This document shows, one piece after another, positions 9,096-16,452 of a DNA stretch of 64,000 nucleotides. Location of the stretch: positions 1,550,001-1,614,000 of the forward strand of contig NC_017668.1 of assembly GCF_000284515.1 (NCBI RefSeq). The letters are read 5' to 3'. A program made the translations under genes and the position numbers. The stretch's first letter is position 1. Each line of letters opens with the position of its first letter. This DNA is from Halobacillus halophilus DSM 2266. Its GTDB lineage: Bacteria > Bacillota > Bacilli > Bacillales > Halobacillaceae. The notes under the pieces were generated by a model, which worked only from the letters and a program-made list of their open reading frames with translations, was not told where the DNA came from and made no database searches.

Positions 9096-9959
9096 TTATC
9101 CGTTTACAATTATGCCACCGTTCACATGCAGCATCTGACCGGTGACGAAACTTGCATCCTGGCTCGCAAGATAGACGTAAGCCGGAGCTACTTCCTTTGG
9201 CTGACCTGGGCGCTCCATCGGATTGTCAGAACCGAATTCGGCAACCTGCTTCCGGTCAAAGCTTGAAGGGATCAGAGGGGTCCAAATCGATCCTGGAGCT
9301 ACTCCGTTCACACGAATTCTCTGCCCAACAAGGGATTTCGCAAGCGCACGGGTGAAGGACGTGATGGCTCCTTTTGTGGATGTATAATCAATCAATTGCT
9401 CGTTTCCCTCATAGGCCGTAACAGAGGATGTGTTGATGATCGAGCTTCCTTTTTTCATATGTGGGAGTATGGCTTTTGTCATGTAGAAATAGGAGAAGAT
9501 ATTGACACGAAACGTGCGCTCAAGCTGTTCATTCGAGATATCCAGAACACTGGTCTGCGGATATTGCACGGCTGCGTTATTGACCAGCACATCGACCTGA
9601 CTGAATTTACGCTTAATTTGTTTTAAGGCATCTGTACAAAAATCAGGATCAGCAATATCTCCGCTGATCAGGAGACAGGTACGTCCTTCTTGTTCAATAA
9701 AGCGTTTCGTATCCTCGGCATCCTGATGTTCATCAAAGTAAAGGACGGCTATATCGGCTCCTTCCCGTGCGAAATGCAGACTTACCGACCTGCCTATGCC
9801 GCTGTCTCCGCCCGTTATCACTGCAATTTTCCCCTGGAGCTTTCCGCTGCCCTGGTAATTTTCATCAATATATTCTGGGAGCGGCTTCATTTCATATTCG
9901 AATCCCGGCTGACGGTTTTGATGCTGTTTCGGCTGAATTTCTTTCTTTTGGTTGTTCAT
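9096..9959 (-). CDS. SDR-family oxidoreductase (YhdF/YhxC-type)
   Basis: A 287-residue short-chain dehydrogenase with an N-terminal extension (about 45 residues, polar, KPLPEYIDENYQGSGKLQGK) that is characteristic of the Bacillus YhdF/YdaD/YhxC group, several members of which are general-stress proteins. Seen are the cofactor motif TGGDSGIGRS, the NNAA motif (VDVLVNNAAVQYP), and a catalytic Ser...Tyr-x3-Lys in SSVTAYEGNEQLIDYTSTKG. The substrate is unknown. I chose the ATG at 9959 (MNNQKK), after GGGAGGTCGCCTC, over an upstream in-frame ATG without a ribosome site. Confidence 0.9.
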   Translation of the reverse strand: MNNQKKEIQPKQHQNRQPGFEYEMKPLPEYIDENYQGSGKLQGKIAVITGGDSGIGRSVSLHFAREGADIAVLYFDEHQDAEDTKRFIEQEGRTCLLISGDIADPDFCTDALKQIKRKFSQVDVLVNNAAVQYPQTSVLDISNEQLERTFRVNIFSYFYMTKAILPHMKKGSSIINTSSVTAYEGNEQLIDYTSTKGAITSFTRALAKSLVGQRIRVNGVAPGSIWTPLIPSSFDRKQVAEFGSDNPMERPGQPKEVAPAYVYLASQDASFVTGQMLHVNGGIIVNG

Positions 9960-10145
9960 GAGGCGACCTCCCAAATAGTGAATAGCTATTTCTAAGGTAC
10001 CCATTAGGTCGGAGAATATTTGCGCAACTCCAGTTAGTAATTGAAAGATCTATTTCATTTAGCGAATGCTTATATCTTCCAGTTTAATTTGTACTTTGTT
10101 GTGATAAAATAAGAACAAACGTTCGGTGAGAAAGGAAGGTACCTC

Positions 10146-10379
10146 ATGGATGGCTTGTTTGCACGATCTCTGGATAAAAACGAGAAGCTGGTGGTCATCT
10201 ATATGGACAGCCGGGGCGAGGTCTCCCAGCGTTCTATCCGGGTGATGGATATACGTGGCGAAGATATTTTAGTTCATTGTTTTGCGAGAGAAAAGGTAAG
10301 AACGCTTAAAAAAGACAGAATTCTGTCTGTATTTCCTGCAAGCGCTGTAAAGCGAAGAAGAAGTGCCGCAATGGAATAG
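10146..10379 (+). CDS. WYL-like domain miniprotein
   Basis: The 77 residues consist almost entirely of one small beta domain with the pattern LVVIYMDSRGEVSQRSIRVMDIRGEDILVHCF...RTLKKDRILSVFP, which resembles the WYL fold found as a ligand-sensing module in transcription regulators and CRISPR/defence regulators. There is no HTH, so it would act alone or with a partner. Start after GAAAGGAAGGTACC. It lies alone between the SDR gene (divergent) and another small gene. Function not known; the WYL assignment is by pattern only. Confidence 0.65.
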   Translation: MDGLFARSLDKNEKLVVIYMDSRGEVSQRSIRVMDIRGEDILVHCFAREKVRTLKKDRILSVFPASAVKRRRSAAME

Positions 10380-10501
10380 ATCGCTCTATGTGTTCAGAAG
10401 TGGTTAATAGATTTTTTTAAGTTCAATGTATTTACCATCATAGTCCTTCTCATTTCCGCATATCCTACAACTAACGAAATGAAAGTAAGGAGAGGGATAG
10501 G

Positions 10502-10735
10502 ATGGGCTTCACTTATGGAAAAAGAGAGTTAATGCAGGATTTGCAAAGGGTGTTTGCCAAGCATAATGTCCAGTCCATTAAAGTCAATAAGCCAGGCACA
10601 CTGTTTAAAATAGAGTCAGATGGATCGATGAAAGTGGAAGTAGGGGCAACGATCACGGCCTTTGATTGCAAACCAGGTGAAAAACCGGTGAACAAATTCA
10701 GAGTCGTAAACGGTGGGAATCAGAAAAAACAGTAA
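10502..10735 (+). CDS. 77-residue conserved-looking hypothetical protein
   Basis: A compact soluble protein with alternating charged and hydrophobic residues (TLFKIESDGSMKVEVGATITAF) suggesting a small beta-rich fold. AAGGAGAGGGATAGG gives a strong ribosome site. Followed by a good terminator. I do not recognise the family; no membrane segment, signal peptide or metal motif. Confidence 0.6.
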   Translation: MGFTYGKRELMQDLQRVFAKHNVQSIKVNKPGTLFKIESDGSMKVEVGATITAFDCKPGEKPVNKFRVVNGGNQKKQ

Positions 10736-10742
10736 ATCAATC

Positions 10743-10780
10743 AGCGCGTTTGACCGTAAGTGTGGTCAAACGCGCTGTTT
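10743..10780. terminator. Intrinsic terminator between convergent genes
   Basis: AGCGCGTTTGACC and GGTCAAACGCGCT form a 13-bp perfect stem with an 8-base loop, followed by a short T run. Confidence 0.85.
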
Positions 10781-10822
10781 ACGTTTCCCTATTCTTATCG
10801 CCTGTAATGAAGCTATTCATTT

Positions 10823-11644
10823 TTAGTAATAAATAAACGCAATCACTGCCGCTAAACCGATACGGTAAAAGGCAAAAGGTAATAATTTAACTCTATTGAT
10901 CAGCTTTAGAAAAAATCGAATCGTGATCAAAGCAAAAACAAAGGCGCTGAAAAAACCGATCGCGAAGAGTGGAAGGGCCTGGGCTGTGAAATACTCCATG
11001 TTATCAATTAGAGAAAGGCTGCTTGCGCCAAGCATAATGGGCACCGCCATAATAAATGTAAAGTCTGCAGCCGAGCGGTGGTTCATACCAACAAGTACTC
11101 CGGCAGAGATGGTCGAACCTGAGCGGGAGAAGCCGGGCCATAAGGAAAAGCACTGCATCAGTCCAATTAGAAGAGCCTGACGGTAAGTGATCTGATCCAC
11201 ACTCTTTAATGAGGCGTTGCGGACTCCATAAAGATCAGCAAAAATCATAAAAAAGCTTCCTAGCAGGAGGCCTATGATGACGGTTTCGACCGTAAATAAA
11301 TGTTCATCGATATAGTCCTCAAAAAGAAATCCGAGCAGAGCTGCCGGAAGCAGCCCTGTCAGGATATGACTGATTTTAAGCCGGCTGGAGTTAGCCTGCA
11401 CACGAGATCCTGCCCCCAGCAAATCTATAAACCGGTGTCTAAATGTAATGACGACCGCAAGAATAGAACCAAGCTGAATAACGATTTTAAACGTGTTTGC
11501 TGTATAGTAGCCTAAAAATTCGCGAGAATGTAACCACATTTCATCCACGATAATCATATGGCCCGTAGAAGATACGGGTGCGAATTCAGTTAATCCTTCA
11601 AACATCCCTAGAAGCATCACTTTTATGACTTGAATAAAGTCCAT
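10823..11644 (-). CDS. uppP: Undecaprenyl-diphosphate phosphatase
   Basis: UppP (BacA) removes a phosphate from undecaprenyl pyrophosphate so the lipid carrier can be reused for peptidoglycan and wall polymers; loss sensitises cells to bacitracin. The 273 residues show the family motifs GMFEGLTEFAPVSSTGHM (about 13-30) and the SLWPGFSRSGSTISAGVLVG segment (about 165-185), with about eight membrane helices. The start follows AAGGGGTTCAGA. The DedA gene ends 10 bp upstream, so the two form an operon with related roles in carrier-lipid recycling. Confidence 0.95.
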   Translation of the reverse strand: MDFIQVIKVMLLGMFEGLTEFAPVSSTGHMIIVDEMWLHSREFLGYYTANTFKIVIQLGSILAVVITFRHRFIDLLGAGSRVQANSSRLKISHILTGLLPAALLGFLFEDYIDEHLFTVETVIIGLLLGSFFMIFADLYGVRNASLKSVDQITYRQALLIGLMQCFSLWPGFSRSGSTISAGVLVGMNHRSAADFTFIMAVPIMLGASSLSLIDNMEYFTAQALPLFAIGFFSAFVFALITIRFFLKLINRVKLLPFAFYRIGLAAVIAFIYY

Positions 11645-11654
11645 TCTGAACCCC

Positions 11655-12266
11655 TTACGCGCTTAGTATTTTTTTACGAATGATAATGAACATCAGGAGG
11701 ACGCATCCTGTTCCAAGTCCGATATACGTGATGGTTGAATAAACCTCCAAAAGCCGGGAGACTTCACTCCACGATTCACCCATCAAAGCACCCACCAAAA
11801 TGAGGATAGTATTCCAGACCATTGTGCCAAGGATGGTGAACAATAGAAATAAGCTCAGCTTCATGTTCGCCATTCCGGCAGGCAAGGAAATCAGACTGCG
11901 GACGAGCGGAATCATCCGCCCGAGCAGCACCGCCCATATTCCGTAGCGCTGAAACCATGATTCTACTCTCTGGACGTCTTCTTTTTTTATGCGAAGTCTA
12001 TGTCCATGCCGCTCCACAAAGGATTCTAACTTTTCTACATCCATCAAGGAGCCGATGCCATAAAGCACAACCGCTCCTGCAAGAGATCCGGTCGTTGAGA
12101 CTACAATTACCCCACCTATCGATAGGCTGGCAGCTTGAGTCATAAATCCGCTGAACGGAAGAATAACCTCAGATGGAATGGGAGGAAAGATATTCTCTAC
12201 GGCCATCATGATAAAGATACCGGCATACCCATAGTGACTCATAAATTCAGTAATCCAATCCGCCAT
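11655..12266 (-). CDS. DedA-family membrane protein (putative undecaprenyl-phosphate flippase type)
   Basis: A 203-residue protein with the DedA/SNARE-associated signature: ENIFPPIPSEVILPFSGFM near the N-terminus, GRMIPLVRSLISLPAGMANMKLSLFL in the middle, and several membrane helices. Members such as Bacillus UptA translocate undecaprenyl phosphate across the membrane. It lies 10 bp upstream of uppP on the same strand, which strongly suggests this role here (inference). GGAGGTACACA precedes the ATG. A small membrane protein lies upstream on the same strand. Confidence 0.9.
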   Translation of the reverse strand: MADWITEFMSHYGYAGIFIMMAVENIFPPIPSEVILPFSGFMTQAASLSIGGVIVVSTTGSLAGAVVLYGIGSLMDVEKLESFVERHGHRLRIKKEDVQRVESWFQRYGIWAVLLGRMIPLVRSLISLPAGMANMKLSLFLLFTILGTMVWNTILILVGALMGESWSEVSRLLEVYSTITYIGLGTGCVLLMFIIIRKKILSA

Positions 12267-12337
12267 TGTGTACCTCCATTTTCAGTGTTAAGCGGGCTTA
12301 AGCAGGGTTTATACCAGCTTTAAGCACGTCCTTCTAT

Positions 12338-12523
12338 TTATAATCCTATGATTTGTTTCAGTTCTTTTATGTTAACCATACTCCAGTGAAATTCAATCCA
12401 GTAGTCCTGCCAATGCACACCTGCAAACAGTCCACTCGTCCAGATTCCGCCAAACAGTAATAAGAAAATAACGAACGTAACTGAATAGTAGGTGATCCAA
12501 TCTTTCATGTCTGAATTTTTCAT
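12338..12523 (-). CDS. 61-residue membrane protein
   Basis: One strong hydrophobic segment (about 13-33, SVTFVIFLLLFGGIWTSGLF) and an aromatic-rich remainder (HWQDYWIEFHWSMVN). AAAGGAGATTGAA gives a good ribosome site. It precedes the DedA-uppP pair on the same strand with a 71-bp gap, so it might be the first gene of that transcript. No family recognised. Confidence 0.6.
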   Translation of the reverse strand: MKNSDMKDWITYYSVTFVIFLLLFGGIWTSGLFAGVHWQDYWIEFHWSMVNIKELKQIIGL

Positions 12524-12631
12524 TTCAATCTCCTTTAAATGTAGTTAAAAACGCACACGAAAAATAAGCTTTCCTATAGTGCTCAAAAGAAAAGCTGTGA
12601 AGCCTCTTCGTAAAAAGGGAGACGAATGTAT

Positions 12632-12958
12632 TTACAGATAATTGGAATGGAATTTTTCTATAGTAAAGAAACCGGATGAGTCGGCAAGTGGTTCGAGGGT
12701 GCCCGTGGACGCTGAAAATAAACCTTTCACATCCAGCTGGGCAGGAGGGAACAGGAAAGGCGGTAAAGCGTAATCTGCTTTCCCTTTAGGGAGAAGGATC
12801 GGAGAGACAGACAGGGCTTCCTGCTCCACATACGTGAAATTGGCCACAAGTGAATCCGTCTGTTCTAAAGTCTCATAAGCCTGTAAAGTCACGGCAGGGC
12901 TCAAACCTAAGAAATAGGCAGCCGTGAGCACTGCGAATAGAATTTTTATTTTATTCAT
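12632..12958 (-). CDS. Small secreted protein, unknown function
   Basis: A typical signal peptide (MNKIKILFAVLTAAYFLGLSP..., likely cut near VTLQA-YE, about residue 27) followed by about 80 residues with no recognisable domain and many Pro, Leu and Ser. GGAGGGAGAAGGAC precedes the ATG. A neighbouring minus-strand miniprotein gene lies downstream. Not recognised. Confidence 0.6.
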   Translation of the reverse strand: MNKIKILFAVLTAAYFLGLSPAVTLQAYETLEQTDSLVANFTYVEQEALSVSPILLPKGKADYALPPFLFPPAQLDVKGLFSASTGTLEPLADSSGFFTIEKFHSNYL

Positions 12959-13055
12959 GTCCTTCTCCCTCCTTTCCAGTTATTAGATATACAATACCCC
13001 AAGCCTGTTTGAATGGGAAGCTTTTTTTAAAATATACGGAAGGGGAGGCTCATCC

Positions 13056-13703
13056 ATGCCAGTATGGGTCATAGAAGTGGTATTGATTCCTGCGATCGTG
13101 GCGATCATGACTCTCGTATTTAATTTGGTTCTGCACTGGGGTAAAACTAAATTTGAATACCGCATCGACACCACGAAGTTCAGGCGAGAGCACGATTACT
13201 TGCAGTTGAGCGAATTGTACATGGAGCTTTATGCTGTTATTGCGCAGTCAGAATTCTTAAGAGTATTTCACCATTTAGAAGATTTAAGCTCTTGGCATGA
13301 TCTTCCTTTTGTAGAGGTGGAGCACAGGTTAAAACGGTTTACAGATGATTTATTTCCAGGCGAGTTCCAAGTACACCAGGGGGCGATGGTGAATGCCGCC
13401 ATTCACTCATTTAATAAGATGCAGCTGGTAGAACTGATTCTGGAGAAGAAGCCATACGCTTCTCAGGAACTGATCAAGCTTGCAGTAGGCTACCGGTACT
13501 GTCATGAATTTTTAAATAAGGATGGTCTCGTGGAGTCTCAGTATGAAAAATTTCTTGTCAGCGGGTTGGAATATATTTATAAAATCGTGACCACCGTGGT
13601 CCGGGAAACGAATGAAAAGCGGGAAAGCTGTCATTTGGAGTTTATTGAGTCGGAGAAGCACGAAGGGATTATGGAGCACGACATTTTCAAGCTGCGGCAT
13701 TGA
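13056..13703 (+). CDS. Membrane-anchored hypothetical protein
   Basis: One N-terminal membrane helix (about 4-28, WVIEVVLIPAIVAIMTLVFNLVL) is followed by a soluble helical domain of about 185 residues rich in Glu, His and Leu (HDYLQLSELYMELYAVIAQSEFLRVF). The layout suggests a membrane-tethered cytosolic coiled or all-helical domain. GGGGAGGCTCATCC gives the start. No family recognised. It is followed by a 52-residue gene at 13783, possibly in the same transcript. Confidence 0.6.
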   Translation: MPVWVIEVVLIPAIVAIMTLVFNLVLHWGKTKFEYRIDTTKFRREHDYLQLSELYMELYAVIAQSEFLRVFHHLEDLSSWHDLPFVEVEHRLKRFTDDLFPGEFQVHQGAMVNAAIHSFNKMQLVELILEKKPYASQELIKLAVGYRYCHEFLNKDGLVESQYEKFLVSGLEYIYKIVTTVVRETNEKRESCHLEFIESEKHEGIMEHDIFKLRH

Positions 13704-13782
13704 GGATAATGAACTGATCCTTCCAATATGAAGGGAATAAATCCTTTCTGTCGAATTAGTTCGATAGGAGGGAGGTGATGGA

Positions 13783-13941
13783 ATGCAGCACCCATCATCA
13801 AAGCTTGATTATCTTATTGTTTACTTGGAAACCCTTTCAAAAATTAAGAGCGGGGATGAAGAAACATATCCTGCGTGGGTTAATGAAAAGATGCAGCAAA
13901 CATGTGAAAAGATTGAAGACTTAAGCAAACAACTTTACTAA
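13783..13941 (+). CDS. 52-residue soluble miniprotein
   Basis: The sequence MQHPSSKLDYLIVYLETLSK is followed by a charged helical segment to the end (KIEDLSKQLY). GGAGGGAGGTGATGGA is a strong ribosome site, and a terminator starts six bases after the stop codon, both supporting a real gene. Possibly two short amphipathic helices. Function unknown. Confidence 0.6.
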   Translation: MQHPSSKLDYLIVYLETLSKIKSGDEETYPAWVNEKMQQTCEKIEDLSKQLY

Positions 13942-13946
13942 ATTAT

Positions 13947-13972
13947 AGCATCCCTTTACGGGGTGCTTTTTC
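13947..13972 (+). terminator. Intrinsic terminator
   Basis: AGCATCCC and GGGGTGCT pair around TTTAC and run into TTTTT directly after the 52-residue gene. Confidence 0.8.
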
Positions 13973-14061
13973 ATGCTAACCCAACTATTAAAGAAATTGG
14001 TACAAGGGGAAGGTGTTATGACCCATTGACCTTAATAGGGAATTTAAAGAAGAGATAGTAT

Positions 14062-14330
14062 TTCGAGGTGAACCAACTTGGAAAAAATGAACCTTCCAAT
14101 TTTTTAATGCAAATTCCGTGAGAGGGATACCTTCCTTGAATGAAATGGATATAATAAAGGGACTTCGTTTTGGGAAGGACTATGCTCAAGTTGAATTTCC
14201 AGAAGTGCTATTGGAAAGTAATACATACTTGTTCGACAAAAATCTAGCTTGAATCCACATATTGTTATTAGAGGAAAAAGAGTTCTTCCCATTTGTTCAT
14301 CTCGAGATCAAGTCTTCAAGTAGATGGGGC
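14062..14330 (+). pseudogene. Eroded coding remnant
   Basis: Broken frames read as protein-like fragments: FRGEPTWKK, then SLNEMDIIKGLRFGKDYAQV...LFDKNLA ending at a TGA at 14250, then EEKEFFPFVHLEIKS. Together they look like one decayed gene interrupted by stops and frame changes, rather than random sequence. I cannot name the ancestor. It is followed by a bidirectional terminator. Confidence 0.25.
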
Positions 14331-14352
14331 TTTAGTTGAATAAGCTCAATAT

Positions 14353-14390
14353 AAAAAACGAACTTCCATAAAATTGGAAGTTCGTTTTTT
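14353..14390. terminator. Bidirectional terminator
   Basis: AAAAAACGAACTTCCA and TGGAAGTTCGTTTTTT form a 16-bp perfect stem with a six-base loop. It terminates the azoreductase gene on the minus strand. Confidence 0.9.
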
Positions 14391-14436
14391 GTTAGTAATA
14401 TTAACACTAAACTTTAACAGAGCCTTTTTTCTTGCA

Positions 14437-15069
14437 TCAAGCGTTTTGGTAAGACAAATCAGAAGCGATATGAGCAACTTTCTCAAGACCTTCCTGTACA
14501 ATTTCTTCTGCTTGGTCAGGGTTGGCATTGTGACCTTCGATGACGACTTCGTTCTTAACATTCATACCGAACAATCCACCAAAGATATTACGCATGTAGG
14601 TGAGGGACATTTCCATAGGTGCCATGGATGGATCTGAATAGTTTCCGCCACGGGCGTTCATCAAGATAACACGTTTATCCGTCATAAGCGGCTTTGGACC
14701 ACTCTCTGTATATCTAAAGGTGAAGCCAGCTTCCGCAATATAATCGACGAATGTTTGTAGTTTTGCTGGAATTGTGAAATTCCATAGCGGGAATGCGACC
14801 ACGATTACATCAGCCTCTTGAATGGCATTTTTTGCTTTTTGCTTGGCATCCATAAGGCGCTGCTCGAGGTCATTCAGAGTGACACCTTCTTGCATTTTGC
14901 CAAGAGCACTGAATAAATCTTGACCCAAGTATGGCATGTCCTCGTTGAACAGGTCATACGTGCTCACATTAATCTCATCTGTTTCTTTTATATTTTCTAG
15001 AAATGTTTCATACATCCTGGTAGAAATACCGTCTGGACGGTTATTGGCTTTTATGACAAGTACGTTCAT
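14437..15069 (-). CDS. azoR: FMN-dependent NADH-azoreductase
   Basis: A 210-residue flavodoxin-fold reductase of the AzoR family, which reduces azo compounds and quinones with NADH and protects against electrophile stress. Seen are the N-terminal strand MNVLVIKANNRP, the FMN-binding stretch FPLWNFTIPAKLQTFVDYI (about 96-114) and NARGGNYSD (about 140-148). The ATG at 15069 follows CAGGAGGAATTCAACTT; an upstream in-frame ATG lacks a ribosome site. The promoter contains an MhqR-like operator, which fits quinone-inducible azoreductases of B. subtilis. Confidence 0.93.
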   Translation of the reverse strand: MNVLVIKANNRPDGISTRMYETFLENIKETDEINVSTYDLFNEDMPYLGQDLFSALGKMQEGVTLNDLEQRLMDAKQKAKNAIQEADVIVVAFPLWNFTIPAKLQTFVDYIAEAGFTFRYTESGPKPLMTDKRVILMNARGGNYSDPSMAPMEMSLTYMRNIFGGLFGMNVKNEVVIEGHNANPDQAEEIVQEGLEKVAHIASDLSYQNA

Positions 15070-15114
15070 AAGTTGAATTCCTCCTGTTGATTGGTCCATT
15101 TTTAATACATTAGG

Positions 15115-15143
15115 ATTATAATATCTCGAAGTAGAGATATCAA
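15115..15143 (-). promoter_or_regulatory. SigA promoter with overlapping MhqR-like operator for azoR
   Basis: Read on the minus strand, TTGATA and TATAAT are separated by exactly 17 bp. The spacer is filled by the inverted repeat ATATCTCGAAGTAGAGATAT (15121-15140), close to the TATCTCGAATTCGAGATA consensus reported for MhqR, the quinone-responsive MarR-type repressor of B. subtilis. Repressor occupancy would block polymerase. Confidence 0.75.
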
Positions 15144-15232
15144 CTGCTATGATTTAGTAAATGTAACCAACAATGAGGGGAACCTATTTGAACAGTTCGT
15201 ACCATTAAGAGAGTAGAGGCTTGATTGGCTAC

Positions 15233-16138
15233 TCAAGTTGAATGAATCGCTTTAACGATCCGCTCACAAATTTCATGTGTTCTCAACGAATCTTCGATGG
15301 AAGGATTAGGCACTTGGTTCTTTTGAACACATTCGATAAAATGATCGGTTATTTGATAAAAGCCGCGCTTATATAAAGTGGAGTCCCAGCCTCCGTAGTT
15401 TGTGACACGGACTTCTTTATCATGGTAGTGAGTGGTTTCTGTGAGATTATCCACGACGTATTTGTCATGGCCGGTCGTGTACTCAATAATCTCCTCGGTC
15501 ACGCCGCCGTTTCGGTTCATGATGCCGATCGCGATACATCCTTGTCCGATCAATTGGATGACTAATTGATCGAGCATATCACCATTTTTAATGGACTCGA
15601 CTTTTACATCCTCGACCTCTTTATCCAGTAAAAACCTGAGGGTATCGACGACATGAATGAAATCCTCAACTACGAATTGTCTCACAGGCTGCGGTTCGGC
15701 GAATCGGTTCTTCTGCATTAGAATCATGCTGGGTTTCCCTTGATCCTTTAATTCGTTAACCATAGGAATGAATCTTCTATTGAAGCCGACCATGGCTATC
15801 GTTCCGTGCTCTTGAGCGAGCTTAACTATGCGTTCTGTTTCATTAAAATTCATAGATACAGGTTTATCTATGTAAACGTTGATTCCATTTATAATCAGCT
15901 TTTCTGCTAGTTCCACATGCGCTTCGGTAGCCGCGCTGATAATGGCTGCATCGATATCTTTTTTGATCAGTTGTTCTACTGTCTGCACCTTTTCCTGAAT
16001 TCTGAACTTGTTGGATAAAGTCTCTAATACGTCCCTATTCCTAGTGCAAAGCACCAGTTCAATATCTTCTTTTTCAGAAAGCACGGGTAAGTAAGCTTTT
16101 TCAGCTATATCTCCTAAGCCAATGATACCAACTTTCAT
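15233..16138 (-). CDS. Gfo/Idh/MocA-family NAD(P)-dependent oxidoreductase
   Basis: A 301-residue protein with an N-terminal Rossmann fold (VGIIGLGDIAEKAYLP, residues 3-18), the family's EKP-type motif seen here as NVYIDKPVSMN (about 90-100), and a C-terminal Gfo/Idh domain. Members oxidise or reduce sugars, inositols and related compounds; the substrate is not evident. I start at the ATG at 16138 after GAGGTGTTGAAT rather than at 16240, which would add 34 uncharacteristic residues. It stands alone. Confidence 0.85.
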   Translation of the reverse strand: MKVGIIGLGDIAEKAYLPVLSEKEDIELVLCTRNRDVLETLSNKFRIQEKVQTVEQLIKKDIDAAIISAATEAHVELAEKLIINGINVYIDKPVSMNFNETERIVKLAQEHGTIAMVGFNRRFIPMVNELKDQGKPSMILMQKNRFAEPQPVRQFVVEDFIHVVDTLRFLLDKEVEDVKVESIKNGDMLDQLVIQLIGQGCIAIGIMNRNGGVTEEIIEYTTGHDKYVVDNLTETTHYHDKEVRVTNYGGWDSTLYKRGFYQITDHFIECVQKNQVPNPSIEDSLRTHEICERIVKAIHST

Positions 16139-16452
16139 ATTCAACACCTCGCAAGTAGTATGATTACAATAAGTTTTATCATTCCTAGAGTAACACGACT
16201 TTAAGATTTGACCTTGAATTTTGGATTGAATAGAAGTCAAAACAACTCCGTAACTTCTTTAAAGATTTTATCAAATTACGGTAGAAGACTCCCTCTTCTA
16301 GGACTGTGTTGACAAGAATCTTTATGAATTTTCAACATATTGAAAAGCTTAGAGGCTATATGCCTCTAAGCTTCTTGTATTCTATCTCTTTCCGTGTGTT
16401 AAGGTTTTCTCTTTAAGACCCGAACGATTTCACTAAGGAGTTCCTTCTATAT
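16139..16452. other. Intergenic region with one terminator
   Basis: Apart from the hairpin at 16345-16378 nothing is recognised. The region upstream of the oxidoreductase presumably holds its promoter. Confidence 0.4.
16345..16378 (-). terminator. Terminator-like hairpin downstream of the symporter operon
   Basis: AAGCTTAGAGGC and GCCTCTAAGCTT form a 12-bp perfect stem with a five-base loop. It lies about 75 bp past the symporter stop codon. Flanking T runs are short on both strands, so efficiency is uncertain. Confidence 0.6.
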
